From positions 434,001-498,000 of the forward strand of contig OZ244038.1 of assembly GCA_965215145.1 (NCBI GenBank): a DNA stretch of 64,000 bases, read 5' to 3'. The position numbers and the translations under genes were made by a program. The notes beneath the pieces are model-generated. The model was not told the DNA's origin and did not search any database. It was given only the letters and a program-made list of their open reading frames with translations. Source of the DNA: G965215145 sp965215145 (lineage in GTDB: Bacteria > Bacteroidota > Rhodothermia > Rhodothermales > JANQRZ01). Numbering within the stretch: the stretch's first letter is position 1; each line of letters starts with the position of its first letter. This document shows positions 15,854-23,938 of this stretch, one piece after another.

Positions 15854-16674
15854 GCACGGCCGCCGGTCCTCGCCTGAGCGTCACCCTGCTCGGCACCGGT
15901 ACGTCCACCGGGGTGCCGGTGATCGGGTGCCGCTGCCGCGTCTGCACCTCCGCCGACCCGCGGGACACGCGGACGCGCTGCGCCGCCCACGTCGTCGCCC
16001 ACGACGACGCCGGCCCGGTCCACCTCCAGCTCGACGCGGGGCCGGACTTCCGGCAGCAGGCCCTCGCCGCCGACCTCGCGGCCGTAGACGCCGTGCTCGT
16101 CACCCACGCCCACTTCGACCACGTGATGGGCCTCGACGACCTCCGGCCATTCTTCTTCAACAACCCGCGCCCGATCCCCGTCTTTGCCGATCCCGGCGCG
16201 GCGGAGACGCTGCGGGGGATGTTCGCCTACGTCTTCCGCGACGGCTCGTACCCCGGCGTCTCGAAGCTGGCGCTGCGCGAGGTGGGTGGGGAGCCATTCA
16301 TTGTTGAGAGCCGGGAGCCGGACGGCGCGCGCGTCGAGGTCATCCCCGTGCCGGCGTTCCACGGGAGGCTGCCGGTGCTGGGGTACCGGGTCGGGCGGTT
16401 CGCGTACGTCACCGACGTGAGCCGCATCCCCGAGGCGAGCTTCGCGCTGCTCGGCGGGCTCGACACGCTCGTCGTCGACGGCCTCCGGCGGGAGCCGCAT
16501 GAGACGCACTTCTCGCTGGACGAGGCGGCGGCCGCGGCCCGCCGGGTGGGGGCGCGGCAGGCGTACCTTCTCCACATGACCCACACCGTCCTCCACGCCG
16601 AGGAGGACGCCCGCCTGCCCGACGGGGTGAACCTGGCCTACGACGGGCTGACGTTCGAGGTCGGCGGCGACTAA
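15850..16674 (+). CDS. MBL-fold metallo-hydrolase (PhnP-like)
   Basis: A 274-aa metallo-beta-lactamase-fold phosphodiesterase-like enzyme. GTGTSTGVPVIGC opens the fold and is followed by a Cys pair (CRCRVC) typical of PhnP, which has a structural zinc near its N-terminus. The metal-binding motif is THAHFDHVMGLDD, and further ligands are in FAYVTDVSRIP and LLHMTHTVLH. Known relatives cleave cyclic phosphodiesters or nucleotides; here no phosphonate genes are adjacent, so the substrate is open. Coupled by ATGA to the upstream small gene. Confidence 0.85.
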   Translation: MSTAAGPRLSVTLLGTGTSTGVPVIGCRCRVCTSADPRDTRTRCAAHVVAHDDAGPVHLQLDAGPDFRQQALAADLAAVDAVLVTHAHFDHVMGLDDLRPFFFNNPRPIPVFADPGAAETLRGMFAYVFRDGSYPGVSKLALREVGGEPFIVESREPDGARVEVIPVPAFHGRLPVLGYRVGRFAYVTDVSRIPEASFALLGGLDTLVVDGLRREPHETHFSLDEAAAAARRVGARQAYLLHMTHTVLHAEEDARLPDGVNLAYDGLTFEVGGD

Positions 16675-16684
16675 ACTGGCGCGG

Positions 16685-16705
16685 GGGGCGTATGCCATAC
16701 GCCCC
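16685..16705. repeat. GGGGCG/CGCCCC palindrome, copy 4
   Basis: Arms GGGGCGTATG and complement around a single C, between the MBL-fold gene and aroQ. It contains an ATG in frame with aroQ that looks like a start but is more likely part of the repeat. Confidence 0.8.
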
Positions 16706-16721
16706 TACGGTCTCCCGAAAC

Positions 16722-17159
16722 GTGAAGCTCCTCGTCCTCAACGGCCCAAACCTGAACCTCCTCGGCCGCCGCGAGCCGGAGGTCTACGGCGCCGACTCGC
16801 TGGACGACGTCGAGGCGAGGGTGCAGGCGGCGCTGCCGGAGGCGGAGATCGCTTTCATGCAAGAAAACGGCGAGGGTGCGCTGATCGACGCGCTCCACGC
16901 GGCCGACGCCGACGGCACGGACGGGGTGGTGCTGAACCCCGGCGGCTACGCCCACACGAGCGTGGCGCTGCGCGACGCGGTGGCGGCGATGGCCGTGCCT
17001 GTGGTGGAGGTGCATCTCTCGAACGTGTTCACGCGGGAGGGCTTCCGGCACCGGCTCCTCATCGCGCCCGCCGCGGTGGGGGTCGTCAGCGGACTGGGGG
17101 CGGCGGGGTACGTGCTGGCGGCGCGGTATCTTGCCGAAGGGCACGCCGCCCGCTCTTGA
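16722..17159 (+). CDS. aroQ: type II 3-dehydroquinate dehydratase
   Basis: Shikimate-pathway enzyme (145 aa) converting 3-dehydroquinate to 3-dehydroshikimate in the cytosol as a dodecamer. The GTG start gives MKLLVLNGPNLNLLGRREPE, the canonical first strand; an ATG 30 nt upstream lies in a palindrome and would add ten non-family residues. Catalytic Tyr22 is in PEVYG, the substrate loop is NPGGYAHTSVALRDAV, and the catalytic His and Arg are in EVHLSNVFTREGFRH. The length is normal for type II enzymes. The next gene starts 46 nt downstream. Confidence 0.94.
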   Translation: MKLLVLNGPNLNLLGRREPEVYGADSLDDVEARVQAALPEAEIAFMQENGEGALIDALHAADADGTDGVVLNPGGYAHTSVALRDAVAAMAVPVVEVHLSNVFTREGFRHRLLIAPAAVGVVSGLGAAGYVLAARYLAEGHAARS

Positions 17160-17163
17160 TGGC

Positions 17164-17191
17164 GTAGGGGCGTGATTAATCACGCCCCTAC
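17164..17191. repeat. GGGGCG/CGCCCC palindrome, copy 5
   Basis: Identical over 28 bp to copy 2 (8918-8945). Directly after the aroQ stop, with a false in-frame GTG for the next gene. Confidence 0.85.
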
Positions 17192-17204
17192 AACCTCTCC
17201 TCTC

Positions 17205-17711
17205 GTGGCTGGATACAAGGGGCACGTCGCCGGCTCCCTCGTCTTCTTCGGGGTCTACCTCGCCGGGCTCGCGCTCGTCTTCTCGGTGGACCAGGCGTAC
17301 CGGCAGTTCTCGGAGCTGGAGCTCGTCGGCGTGCCGGCGGTGCTGCTCGGGCTCGCGGTGATGTTCGGGCTCTGGCCGGACGTGGACACCAACTCGAAGG
17401 GGCAGAACCTGTTCTACTCCATCTTCTTCGCCGTGGACGTGGCGCTGATCGCGATGCGGGAGTTCGAGTGGGCGGCCTACCTCGGGCTCTTCGCCATCCT
17501 CCCGATCCTGGGGAAGCACCGGGGCTGGACGCACACGTACTGGGCGATGGTGCTGATCCCCTCGCCACTCCTGGTCCTGCCCTACGTGCTCTTCCCCGAG
17601 CGCTCGCTCGCCGGGCTGCCGTTCTACGGCGCCGCCGTGGTGGGTTACTTCAGCCACCTCTTCATGGACGGCCTCGTGGTCGCCTTCCCGCGCCGCCGGG
17701 TGCGCCGCTGA
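17205..17711 (+). CDS. YdjM-like inner-membrane metal-dependent hydrolase
   Basis: A 168-aa multi-pass membrane protein of the YdjM/LexA-binding family. The GTG start gives MAGYKGHVAGSLVFFGVYL. The motif LWPDVDTNSKGQ and later GKHRGWTHTYW are the family's conserved Asp and His clusters thought to bind metal; SHLFMDGLV near the end carries another His-Asp pair. About four to five hydrophobic segments. An upstream GTG lies in the palindrome and is disfavoured. TGATG coupling joins it to murJ. Biochemical function is unproven for the family. Confidence 0.78.
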   Translation: MAGYKGHVAGSLVFFGVYLAGLALVFSVDQAYRQFSELELVGVPAVLLGLAVMFGLWPDVDTNSKGQNLFYSIFFAVDVALIAMREFEWAAYLGLFAILPILGKHRGWTHTYWAMVLIPSPLLVLPYVLFPERSLAGLPFYGAAVVGYFSHLFMDGLVVAFPRRRVRR

Positions 17712-19609
17712 TGCCGACGCTCCCACACAGGCAAGAGCCCGAGGACCCCCGCGACGACGCCCGACCGGACGACGCCCAGCCGGGCGCGGGCGAGCTGGCC
17801 CAGCCCGCCGCCTCCCCGACGGCCGACGCCACGCCGGAATCCACGACGGAGGCGGCGCTCGAGGCCGAGGCCGTGCTCGAAGCGGCGGGCCGGACGCCCG
17901 GCACCGCAGACGAGTCGCCGGAGGAGCGGCGCGACAGCGCGGCGGGTCTCGTCGCCGGCGGCATCTTCCTGAGCCGGACCATCGGGTTCGTCCGCGAGCG
18001 CGCCATCGGGTACTTCTTCGGCGTTGGCCCCCACGCCGACGTGTTCCGCGTGGCGCTGCGCGCGCCGAACCTGCTGCAGAACCTGCTGGGGGAGGGGACG
18101 ATCTCGGCGGCGTTCATCCCCATCTACAGCCGGATGCTGGAGGAGGGCCGCCCCGAGGACGCCGGCCGCTTCGCCGGCGCCATCCTCGGGCTCCTCGCCG
18201 CGACGGCCGCCGTGCTCGTCGCCCTCGGAGTGCTGCTGGCCGAGCCGCTGACGACGCTCCTCCAGCCCGGCTGGCTCGGCGACGCCGACAAGCTCGCCGC
18301 CGGCGAGATCGCGGTCAACCGGTTCGACCTCGCCGTCAGCATGATCCGGATCACGTTCCCGATGACGGGCGTCCTGGTGCTGAGCGCGTGGGCGCTGGGC
18401 GTGCTCAACAGCCACCGCCGGTTCTTCCTCCCCTACGTGGCGCCGGTCCTCTGGAACGTCGCTATCATCGGCGCGCTGATCTACGGCGGGCTGACGTACT
18501 TCGACGACCCGACGGGGCTGGCGGAGATGGACGTGATCCCGGCGCCCGCACTGAACCGGCTGCTGTTCGCGGGGATCTGGGGGGCGCTGCTCGGGGGCGT
18601 GCTCCAGTTCGGCGTGCAGCTCCCGGCGGTGGCCCGGGTGATCCGCGGGTTCCGGCCGTCCATCTCCACGAAGGTGGAGGGGGTGAAGCAGAGCATCCGC
18701 GCGTTCCTCCCCGTGCTGGCCGGGCGCGGGGTCTACCAGCTCTCCGGCTACCTCGACCTGCTGCTGGCCGGGTTCGCCGCCGTCGGGGCCGTCTCGGCGC
18801 TGACCTACGCGCAGGTGCTCTACATGCTGCCGGTCTCGCTGTTCGCGATGAGCGTGGCGGCGAGCGAGCTGCCGGAGCTGTCGCGCCTCTCGGGGAACCT
18901 CGGCCCGCGCTTCCTCGGGCGGGTGGACCGCTCGCTCCGGCAGATCCTGTTCATGATCGTGCCCTCGGTGGTCGGGTTCGTCGGGTTCGGGTTCCTCGCC
19001 GTGGCGGTGCTCTACCAGACCGGCTCGTTCGGCATCGAGGCGACGTGGCAGGTCTACCTCGTGCTCGCCGCCTACGCCCTCGGCCTCCTCGCGACCGCGA
19101 CCTCGCGGCTGCTGCAGAACGCATTCTACGCCCTCGACGACACCCGGACGCCCGCGAGGGTGGCGGTCGTCCGCGTCGTTGTCTCCGCCGCCGTCGGCGC
19201 GGCGCTGATGTTCTGGCTGGATCAGTTCTCGGTGCCGGAGGTGATCGGCATCCCGGCGGAGGGGCGGGCGCTGCGGCTCGGCGCCGTCGGCCTCGCGCTG
19301 GGCTCGGCCGTCGGCGCGTGGGTCGAGCTGTGGCGGCTCGACGCGGCGCTCTCGCGGCGGCTCCCGGACTTCCACCTGCCGTGGGGGCCGCTAGCGCGGA
19401 TGCTCGGCGTCGCCGGCCTCGCCGCCATCCCGGCGGCGTTGCTGCGCTGGCTCGTCCCGGCTGAGGCGTTCCCCGTGTGGACCTACGGCGCGGTGATCCT
19501 GGCGGTGTTCGGCGTGGGGTACCTCGTGCTGGCGCACGTCCTCGGCTTCGAGGAGGGGGAGTCGTGGACGGGCCGGTTCACCCGCCGGTTCAAGAAGGAT
19601 GATGGGTGA
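17711..19609 (+). CDS. murJ: lipid II flippase MurJ
   Basis: Inner-membrane MOP-superfamily flippase (632 aa) that moves lipid II across the membrane for peptidoglycan synthesis. From residue about 75 the canonical start appears: GIFLSRTIGFVRERAIGYFF, then APNLLQNLLGEGTISAAFIP, a signature containing the essential charged residues. About 14 hydrophobic helices follow to the end. The unusual part is the about 75-residue acidic, Ala/Pro-rich N-terminal tail, predicted disordered and cytosolic, which most MurJ proteins lack. It is coupled by one-base overlap to the YdjM-like gene. Confidence 0.92.
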   Translation: MPTLPHRQEPEDPRDDARPDDAQPGAGELAQPAASPTADATPESTTEAALEAEAVLEAAGRTPGTADESPEERRDSAAGLVAGGIFLSRTIGFVRERAIGYFFGVGPHADVFRVALRAPNLLQNLLGEGTISAAFIPIYSRMLEEGRPEDAGRFAGAILGLLAATAAVLVALGVLLAEPLTTLLQPGWLGDADKLAAGEIAVNRFDLAVSMIRITFPMTGVLVLSAWALGVLNSHRRFFLPYVAPVLWNVAIIGALIYGGLTYFDDPTGLAEMDVIPAPALNRLLFAGIWGALLGGVLQFGVQLPAVARVIRGFRPSISTKVEGVKQSIRAFLPVLAGRGVYQLSGYLDLLLAGFAAVGAVSALTYAQVLYMLPVSLFAMSVAASELPELSRLSGNLGPRFLGRVDRSLRQILFMIVPSVVGFVGFGFLAVAVLYQTGSFGIEATWQVYLVLAAYALGLLATATSRLLQNAFYALDDTRTPARVAVVRVVVSAAVGAALMFWLDQFSVPEVIGIPAEGRALRLGAVGLALGSAVGAWVELWRLDAALSRRLPDFHLPWGPLARMLGVAGLAAIPAALLRWLVPAEAFPVWTYGAVILAVFGVGYLVLAHVLGFEEGESWTGRFTRRFKKDDG

Positions 19610-19614
19610 GGGCT

Positions 19615-19770
19615 ACACGGACCCTCACTCCTCCTTCCATCGCGGAGCCTGTGCTGAGCGTAGCCGAAGTGCTCAAGGAAGGAGAAGATGTCCCCCTTCG
19701 GAAGAGGGACAGTTTCGGGCGTGCCTGAGGACGGAGTCCGATGCACGCGAGAAACGGGGGGTGTCTCCGG
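19615..19770. repeat. TGTCCCCCTT-centred multi-hairpin repeat, copy 3 (diverged)
   Basis: Contains a CTCCTTCC/GGAAGGAG stem around CTGAGCGTAGCCGAAG, the core TGTCCCCCTTC (19689-19699) with GAAGAGGGACA (19701-19711, one mismatch), and a GTTTC/GAAAC stem, ending in CGGGGGGT. Fills the 200-bp gap between murJ and the next gene. Confidence 0.65.
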
Positions 19771-19808
19771 CGTAGCTTCCCCCGACCCGCTCCCCAATCT
19801 GCACCCGG

Positions 19809-20261
19809 ATGGGCCGCATCACCCGCACCGGCGACACCCCCGCCAAGCGCCGCCACGCCCACGTCCGCTCCTGCGCCGAGGCCCTCCGCCTGCTGGCCGA
19901 GCGCGACGGCCTCGCAACCGGCCGTTTCGACGCCGAGGCGAAGGACCTCGTGGCCTTCCTCATCTTTAACCTCCGCGGCATCGGCGCCACCATCGAGGAG
20001 AGCGCGAACGCCTGGGACGACAAGAACTACTGGAAGAAGGCCGAGGCCCTGCGCGAGCGCTACCGCTGGAGCCGCACTGCCGCCGCCGACCTCGAACGCC
20101 TCGCCCTCGCCGACCGCTGGGCCGAGGTGCCGGAGGCGCTAATGACGCTCCTCCCGCACTTCGCGAACGTCACCGTCGGCCAGATGACGCGCGACGCGGA
20201 CTGGTGGTGCGGCGCGCTTCGTGCCCTCCGCCGCGAGGCTGAGCGCGCCACGCCGGCTTGA
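19809..20261 (+). CDS. conserved hypothetical protein, 150 aa
   Basis: Function not recognised. An all-alpha-looking, basic protein: RSCAEALRLLAERDGLATGR, LVAFLIFNLRGIGATIEESA, WDDKNYWKKAEALRERYRW, then LTLLPHFANVTVGQMTRDADWWCG. The tryptophan-rich helices suggest a compact helical domain. It overlaps the following HsdR-N protein by one base (TGATG), so the two are probably expressed together and may act together on nucleic acid. Confidence 0.6.
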   Translation: MGRITRTGDTPAKRRHAHVRSCAEALRLLAERDGLATGRFDAEAKDLVAFLIFNLRGIGATIEESANAWDDKNYWKKAEALRERYRWSRTAAADLERLALADRWAEVPEALMTLLPHFANVTVGQMTRDADWWCGALRALRREAERATPA

Positions 20262-20740
20262 TGCAGCCCCTCGCCTTCCCTGACGGGACGCCCTTCGACG
20301 TGCGGGAGGAGGGGGGGCGAGCCGTGATCCTCGACCGCGTGCGGCGGCGGTACGTCCGGCTGACGCCCGAGGAGTGGGTCCGCCAGCACCTCCTCCGCTA
20401 CCTCGTCGAGTCGCTCGGCTACCCCGTGGGGCTCCTCGCCGTCGAGCGGAAGCTGGAGGCGGCCGGCGGCCTCCGCCGCGCCGACGTGGTGGCGTTTGGG
20501 CGGGACGGGGCGCCGGCCCTGATCGCCGAGTGCAAGGCGCCGGCGGTGCCGATCACGGAGGCCGTGTTCGGGCAGGTCTCGCGCTACAACGCCGTCGCGC
20601 GGGCGCCGCACCTCGTCGTCACCAACGGCCGCGAGCACTTCTGCTGGACGGTGGACCGCGCCGCCGGCACCCTCCGCTTCCTCGACGGCATCCCGCCGTC
20701 CTCGGCGCTGGCAGGGAATGATCCGCCGACCTCACCGTAG
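20261..20740 (+). CDS. orphan HsdR-N-domain (PD-(D/E)xK nuclease-like) protein
   Basis: A 159-aa protein similar to the N-terminal nuclease domain of type I restriction subunit HsdR, standing alone without HsdM/HsdS genes. The nuclease core is RRADVVAFGRDGAPALIAEC followed by KAP, giving the Asp, Glu and Lys of PD-(D/E)xK enzymes; QVSRYNAVARAPHLVVTNG completes the fold. Such single-domain proteins are widespread in Bacteroidota and their role is unknown. The ATG follows the upstream stop with one-base overlap. The TAG stop is formed by the palindrome at 20737. Confidence 0.78.
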   Translation: MQPLAFPDGTPFDVREEGGRAVILDRVRRRYVRLTPEEWVRQHLLRYLVESLGYPVGLLAVERKLEAAGGLRRADVVAFGRDGAPALIAECKAPAVPITEAVFGQVSRYNAVARAPHLVVTNGREHFCWTVDRAAGTLRFLDGIPPSSALAGNDPPTSP

Positions 20741-20764
20741 GGGCGCGATATATCGCGCCCGTGG
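20737..20764. repeat. GGGGCG-type palindrome, copy 6
   Basis: Inner 20 bp (20741-20760, arms GGGCGCGATA) are a perfect palindrome; the left flank keeps GTAG, the right flank is degenerate. Its TAG is the stop codon of the HsdR-N gene. Confidence 0.8.
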
Positions 20765-20865
20765 TCCCGAGCCGGGGCCATGTGCGAAGAAGCAGCGTGA
20801 CCCACTGGGCACGGAACGATCCGCCAGCCTCGTCGCGTTGAGGCGCCATCACCACCCGCCGTCCG

Positions 20866-21348
20866 ATGTCCCGAACGCTCGCCCTCGCCGCCCTCGTCCT
20901 CGCGCTGGCCTTCGTGGTCGCCGCCCGCGCCGTGCAGGGGCAGGAGGAGCCCGATCCTGAAGTCGCGGAAGAGCCGGAGGAGCTGGCGCATCTCATGGCC
21001 TACATGGAGCGCTACGCCGAGAAGCTCCACCTCGCCGGGACGCCCGAGAACTGGCCGCTGGCGGCGTTCTACGCCCACGAGGTCGAGGAGACGCTCGACG
21101 AGGTGGTCGCGGGGGGCTACGTCGAGGAGGGCGTCGAGCTCGCCGCCTTCGCCGAGGCGACGTTCCTGCCGGCGCTGGCCCGCGTCGAGGGGGCCGTCGA
21201 GAGCGAGTCGGCCGTCGCGTTTCGGGCGGCCTATGCCGGGCTCATCGACGCCTGCAACGCCTGCCACGCGGCGACGGGGCACGGGTTCGTACAGGTCGTC
21301 GTGCCGGACGGATCGGGGCCGTACCCCGGCCAGCGGTTCGCGCCGTGA
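20866..21348 (+). CDS. periplasmic monohaem cytochrome c-like protein
   Basis: A 160-aa exported protein. Signal peptide MSRTLALAALVLALAFVVAA, cleaved near VQGQ, followed by an acidic segment and a helical domain with one c-type haem site, CNACH at 130-134. The helices (YMERYAEKLHLAG, FYAHEVEETLDEVV) precede the haem site, as in four-helix cytochromes of the c' type, which carry the CxxCH near the C-terminus. A GTGA overlap joins it to the CusF-like lipoprotein gene, suggesting a small envelope redox/copper unit. Function inferred. Confidence 0.75.
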   Translation: MSRTLALAALVLALAFVVAARAVQGQEEPDPEVAEEPEELAHLMAYMERYAEKLHLAGTPENWPLAAFYAHEVEETLDEVVAGGYVEEGVELAAFAEATFLPALARVEGAVESESAVAFRAAYAGLIDACNACHAATGHGFVQVVVPDGSGPYPGQRFAP

Positions 21349-21695
21349 AGCGTCGCGTCCTGGTCTTCCTGCTCGCCCTCGCTGCAGTTGGTTGCGGCGA
21401 GCGCGTCGCGCCGGAGCCCGCCGAGGCGTACACCGTGCGCGGGGTCTACCTCGGCGCCCGGTTCGACAGCGCGGCGGCGGCAGTGGACCACGAGGCCATC
21501 CCCGGCTTCATGGACGCGATGCGGATGGACCTCCGGGTGGCGGAGCCCGCCGTGCTCCGCGGCCTCGCCGAGGGCGACCCCATCCGGTTCGAGCTGGTGG
21601 ACCGCGGGGAAGGCTTCCGCATCGAGACTATCCGGCCGCTGCCGGCGGGGACGGAGCTGGAGCTCGCGGGCGCGGAAGAGGAGGCCGGGGAGTAG
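21345..21695 (+). CDS. CusF-like copper-binding lipoprotein
   Basis: A 116-aa lipoprotein starting with GTG (MKRRVLVFLLALAAVGCGER, Cys17 lipidated). The domain YTVRGVYLGARF ... VDHEAIPGFMDAMRMDLRV ... GDPIRFELVDRGEGF follows the periplasmic CusF/Cu-binding OB-fold pattern (HEaIPGxMxAMxM), where Met and His bind Cu(I). The pairing with a cytochrome c-like gene by 4-nt overlap fits copper delivery or copper homeostasis in the envelope. No CusA/B genes are beside it. Confidence 0.72.
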   Translation: MKRRVLVFLLALAAVGCGERVAPEPAEAYTVRGVYLGARFDSAAAAVDHEAIPGFMDAMRMDLRVAEPAVLRGLAEGDPIRFELVDRGEGFRIETIRPLPAGTELELAGAEEEAGE

Positions 21696-21809
21696 CGGGG
21701 CGGATCAGCCCGGCGCGTCGTAACGTTCTGGGGTGCGCGGCCCGCTGCGGGCTGCCTCCCCGGGCCCCCCCTTCGCGGCCTGCGCGTCCCCTCACCCCTC
21801 GCCCCCTCC

Positions 21810-23723
21810 ATGAGCTCGATCACCGAACGCCTCGGCGCCCTCCTCGCGCGGACGACCCCCTTCGACCACCTCGACCCCGCCGCGCGGCAGGAGTTGCTCG
21901 GGGAGATGACCATCGAGATCTACAGCCCTGGTGAGGTCATCCTCCAGCAGGGCTCGGACGTCCACCGCGCGCTCTACGTCGTCGAGAGCGGGCTCGTCCG
22001 GCTCTACGACGAGGAGCAGGGGCGGCTGATCAACATGGTCGGCGAGGGCGGGACGTTCGGGTCCTACGGGCTCATCCAGGGCGGCATCCTGCCCTACGAG
22101 GCGAAGGCCGTCGAGAGCACCGTCTGCGCGCTCGTCTCGGCGGCGCGGTTCCAGCGGCTCTTCAAGAACGACCCCACCTTCGCCGGGCACTTCGACGCCG
22201 ACATCAAGCAGTACGTCCGCACCCTCGACACCGAGCTCGACGCGAGCGGCGCCTACCTCCTCTTCGAGACCAGCCTCCGCGACGTGGTCTACCGCCCGGC
22301 CGCGACGGTGGGGACCGAGGCGACGGTGCAGGACGCGGCGCGCCAGATGCGCGAGATGGACACCGACACCGTCGTGATCGAGCAGGACGGGACGCCGATG
22401 GGGCTGCTCACCGAGGGCGACCTCGTCGAGCACGTCGTCGCCGAGGGGGCGGCCGGCTCGACGCCGGCCTCGTCGCTCATCGAGCGCCCGCCCATCGCGC
22501 TCTCCGGCGCCGACAAGCTGTTCGACGCCGTGCAGGTGATGATGAAGCACCGCATCCGCCGGGTCGTGGTGACGGACGCCCGCGCGACGGCCCTGGACAA
22601 GGGCGGCACCGCGCTCGCCGTCGTCTCGGCCGAGGACGTCGCCCACTTCCGCGGGCTCGACCCCGTGGCGACGGTCGAGCGGCTGGAGAAGGCGCAGACC
22701 GTGACCGAGCTCGCCCAACTCCGCGCCGAGTCCACGCGGCGGCTCTACCGGCTCTACCAGCAGGGCGTCCAGAGCGAGGCCCTGCTCGACGTCGTCGCCG
22801 AGCTCGACGACCAGCTCAAGGCGCGGCTGCTCCACCTCGTCGAGGCGGAGGTCCGCGCGGCCCACCCCGACGCGCCGGACCTCGCGTGGGCGTGGCTGGC
22901 GTTCGGCGCGCCGGGCCGCCGCGAGGCCGCCCTCTTCGCCACCCAGGCCAACGGCATCGTCTACGCCGACCCGTCGTCGGACGCCGAGGCGGAGGCCGCT
23001 GCCGCGTTCTTCGACGCGCTGGCCGAGCGGGCGGGGCAGGCGCTGGCGCAGTGCGGCGTCCACCCCAGCGAGACCGGCATCGTCGCGCAGCACGAGGCGT
23101 TCCGGCAGCCGCTGGCCTCGTGGTCGGCGGCCTACGCGCAGTGGGTCTCGGGGCAGGAGCCGCAGGCCACCCTCCGCGCCGTGAAGGCGTTCGACCTCCG
23201 CGGCATCTACGGCGACGACGACCTCGTGACCCGCCTCCGCGAGGGGATCCGCGCGCGCCTCGGCGAGGGCGCGCGGCGGTTCCTCGCCATCCTCATGCGC
23301 GGCGCCACCGAGAACCGCCCGCCGCTCTCGTTCTTCGGCCGCTTCGAGCTCGAGCGCGGCAAGGGGGAGGCCGAGGGCCTGAACCTCCGTGAGCGCGGGC
23401 TCGACCCCGTCGTCGGCGTGGCGCGGACGCTGGCGCTGGAGGCCGGCTTCCTCCGCAGCACGAACACGTTCGACCGGCTCCGCCACCTCCGCGAGGCGCT
23501 CCCGGACCTCCAGCGCGAGACCTCCGCGCTGCTGGAGGCGTTCACGACGCTCTCCGACATGCACCTCCGCGCGCAGATGGAGGCGGCCGAGTCGGGCGAG
23601 CCGGGCTCGGACTTCGTGGACCCGAACGTGCTCCACAAGAGCCAGCAGAACCTGCTGAAGGAGACGTTCAAGAAGGTCGACAAGGTGCAGAGCGCCCTCC
23701 AGGACCGCTACGAGCGCCGGTGA
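21810..23723 (+). CDS. cNMP-binding / CBS / DUF294 protein with degenerate nucleotidyltransferase
   Basis: A 637-aa cytosolic signalling protein. Residues about 10-130 form a cyclic-nucleotide-binding domain (YSPGEVILQQGSDVHRALYV, FGSYGLI). About 155-290 are two CBS motifs (VQDAARQMREMDTDTVVIEQ and DAVQVMMKHRIRRVVVTD). About 340-480 are a DUF294 nucleotidyltransferase-like domain, and the rest is the DUF294 C-terminal helical region. In the nucleotidyltransferase motif the protein reads GAPGRREAALFATQANGIVY, whereas active relatives have GSxGRxE...DqDn; both metal-binding Asp are missing, so catalysis is unlikely. Relatives sometimes pair with DNA polymerase III epsilon-like exonucleases, not seen here. 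Confidence 0.82.
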   Translation: MSSITERLGALLARTTPFDHLDPAARQELLGEMTIEIYSPGEVILQQGSDVHRALYVVESGLVRLYDEEQGRLINMVGEGGTFGSYGLIQGGILPYEAKAVESTVCALVSAARFQRLFKNDPTFAGHFDADIKQYVRTLDTELDASGAYLLFETSLRDVVYRPAATVGTEATVQDAARQMREMDTDTVVIEQDGTPMGLLTEGDLVEHVVAEGAAGSTPASSLIERPPIALSGADKLFDAVQVMMKHRIRRVVVTDARATALDKGGTALAVVSAEDVAHFRGLDPVATVERLEKAQTVTELAQLRAESTRRLYRLYQQGVQSEALLDVVAELDDQLKARLLHLVEAEVRAAHPDAPDLAWAWLAFGAPGRREAALFATQANGIVYADPSSDAEAEAAAAFFDALAERAGQALAQCGVHPSETGIVAQHEAFRQPLASWSAAYAQWVSGQEPQATLRAVKAFDLRGIYGDDDLVTRLREGIRARLGEGARRFLAILMRGATENRPPLSFFGRFELERGKGEAEGLNLRERGLDPVVGVARTLALEAGFLRSTNTFDRLRHLREALPDLQRETSALLEAFTTLSDMHLRAQMEAAESGEPGSDFVDPNVLHKSQQNLLKETFKKVDKVQSALQDRYERR

Positions 23724-23740
23724 GCGGCAGGTAGGTCCAC

Positions 23741-23920
23741 TCGGCTGACCGGCACATGGTCTGTTGAGACGCTCAGATCACGTCATCTCGACCGAGCGTA
23801 GCGAGTGGAGAGAACTCTAGTGGCGCTACGGTACGTGCCTGCAGAGATCCCTCGACTCCGCTCGGGACGACCGAGAAGGCAGCTTCTCAACAAAGCAGAG
23901 GGCACACGGAGAACAGTCGT
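23741..23920. repeat. extended inverted repeat of the GAGCGTAGCGAG / CTCCGCTC type
   Basis: Outer arms GTTGAGA (23763-23769) and TCTCAAC (23885-23891). Inside, GTCATCTCGACCGAGCG..AGCGAGTGGAGAGA pairs with AGAGATCCCTCGACTCCGCTCGGGACGAC read in reverse, with mismatches. It resembles a long hairpin repeat scattered through many Bacteroidota genomes. It separates the DUF294 gene from the interrupted STAND gene. Confidence 0.7.
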
Positions 23921-23938
23921 CACCTCGCTGCTGGTCGG

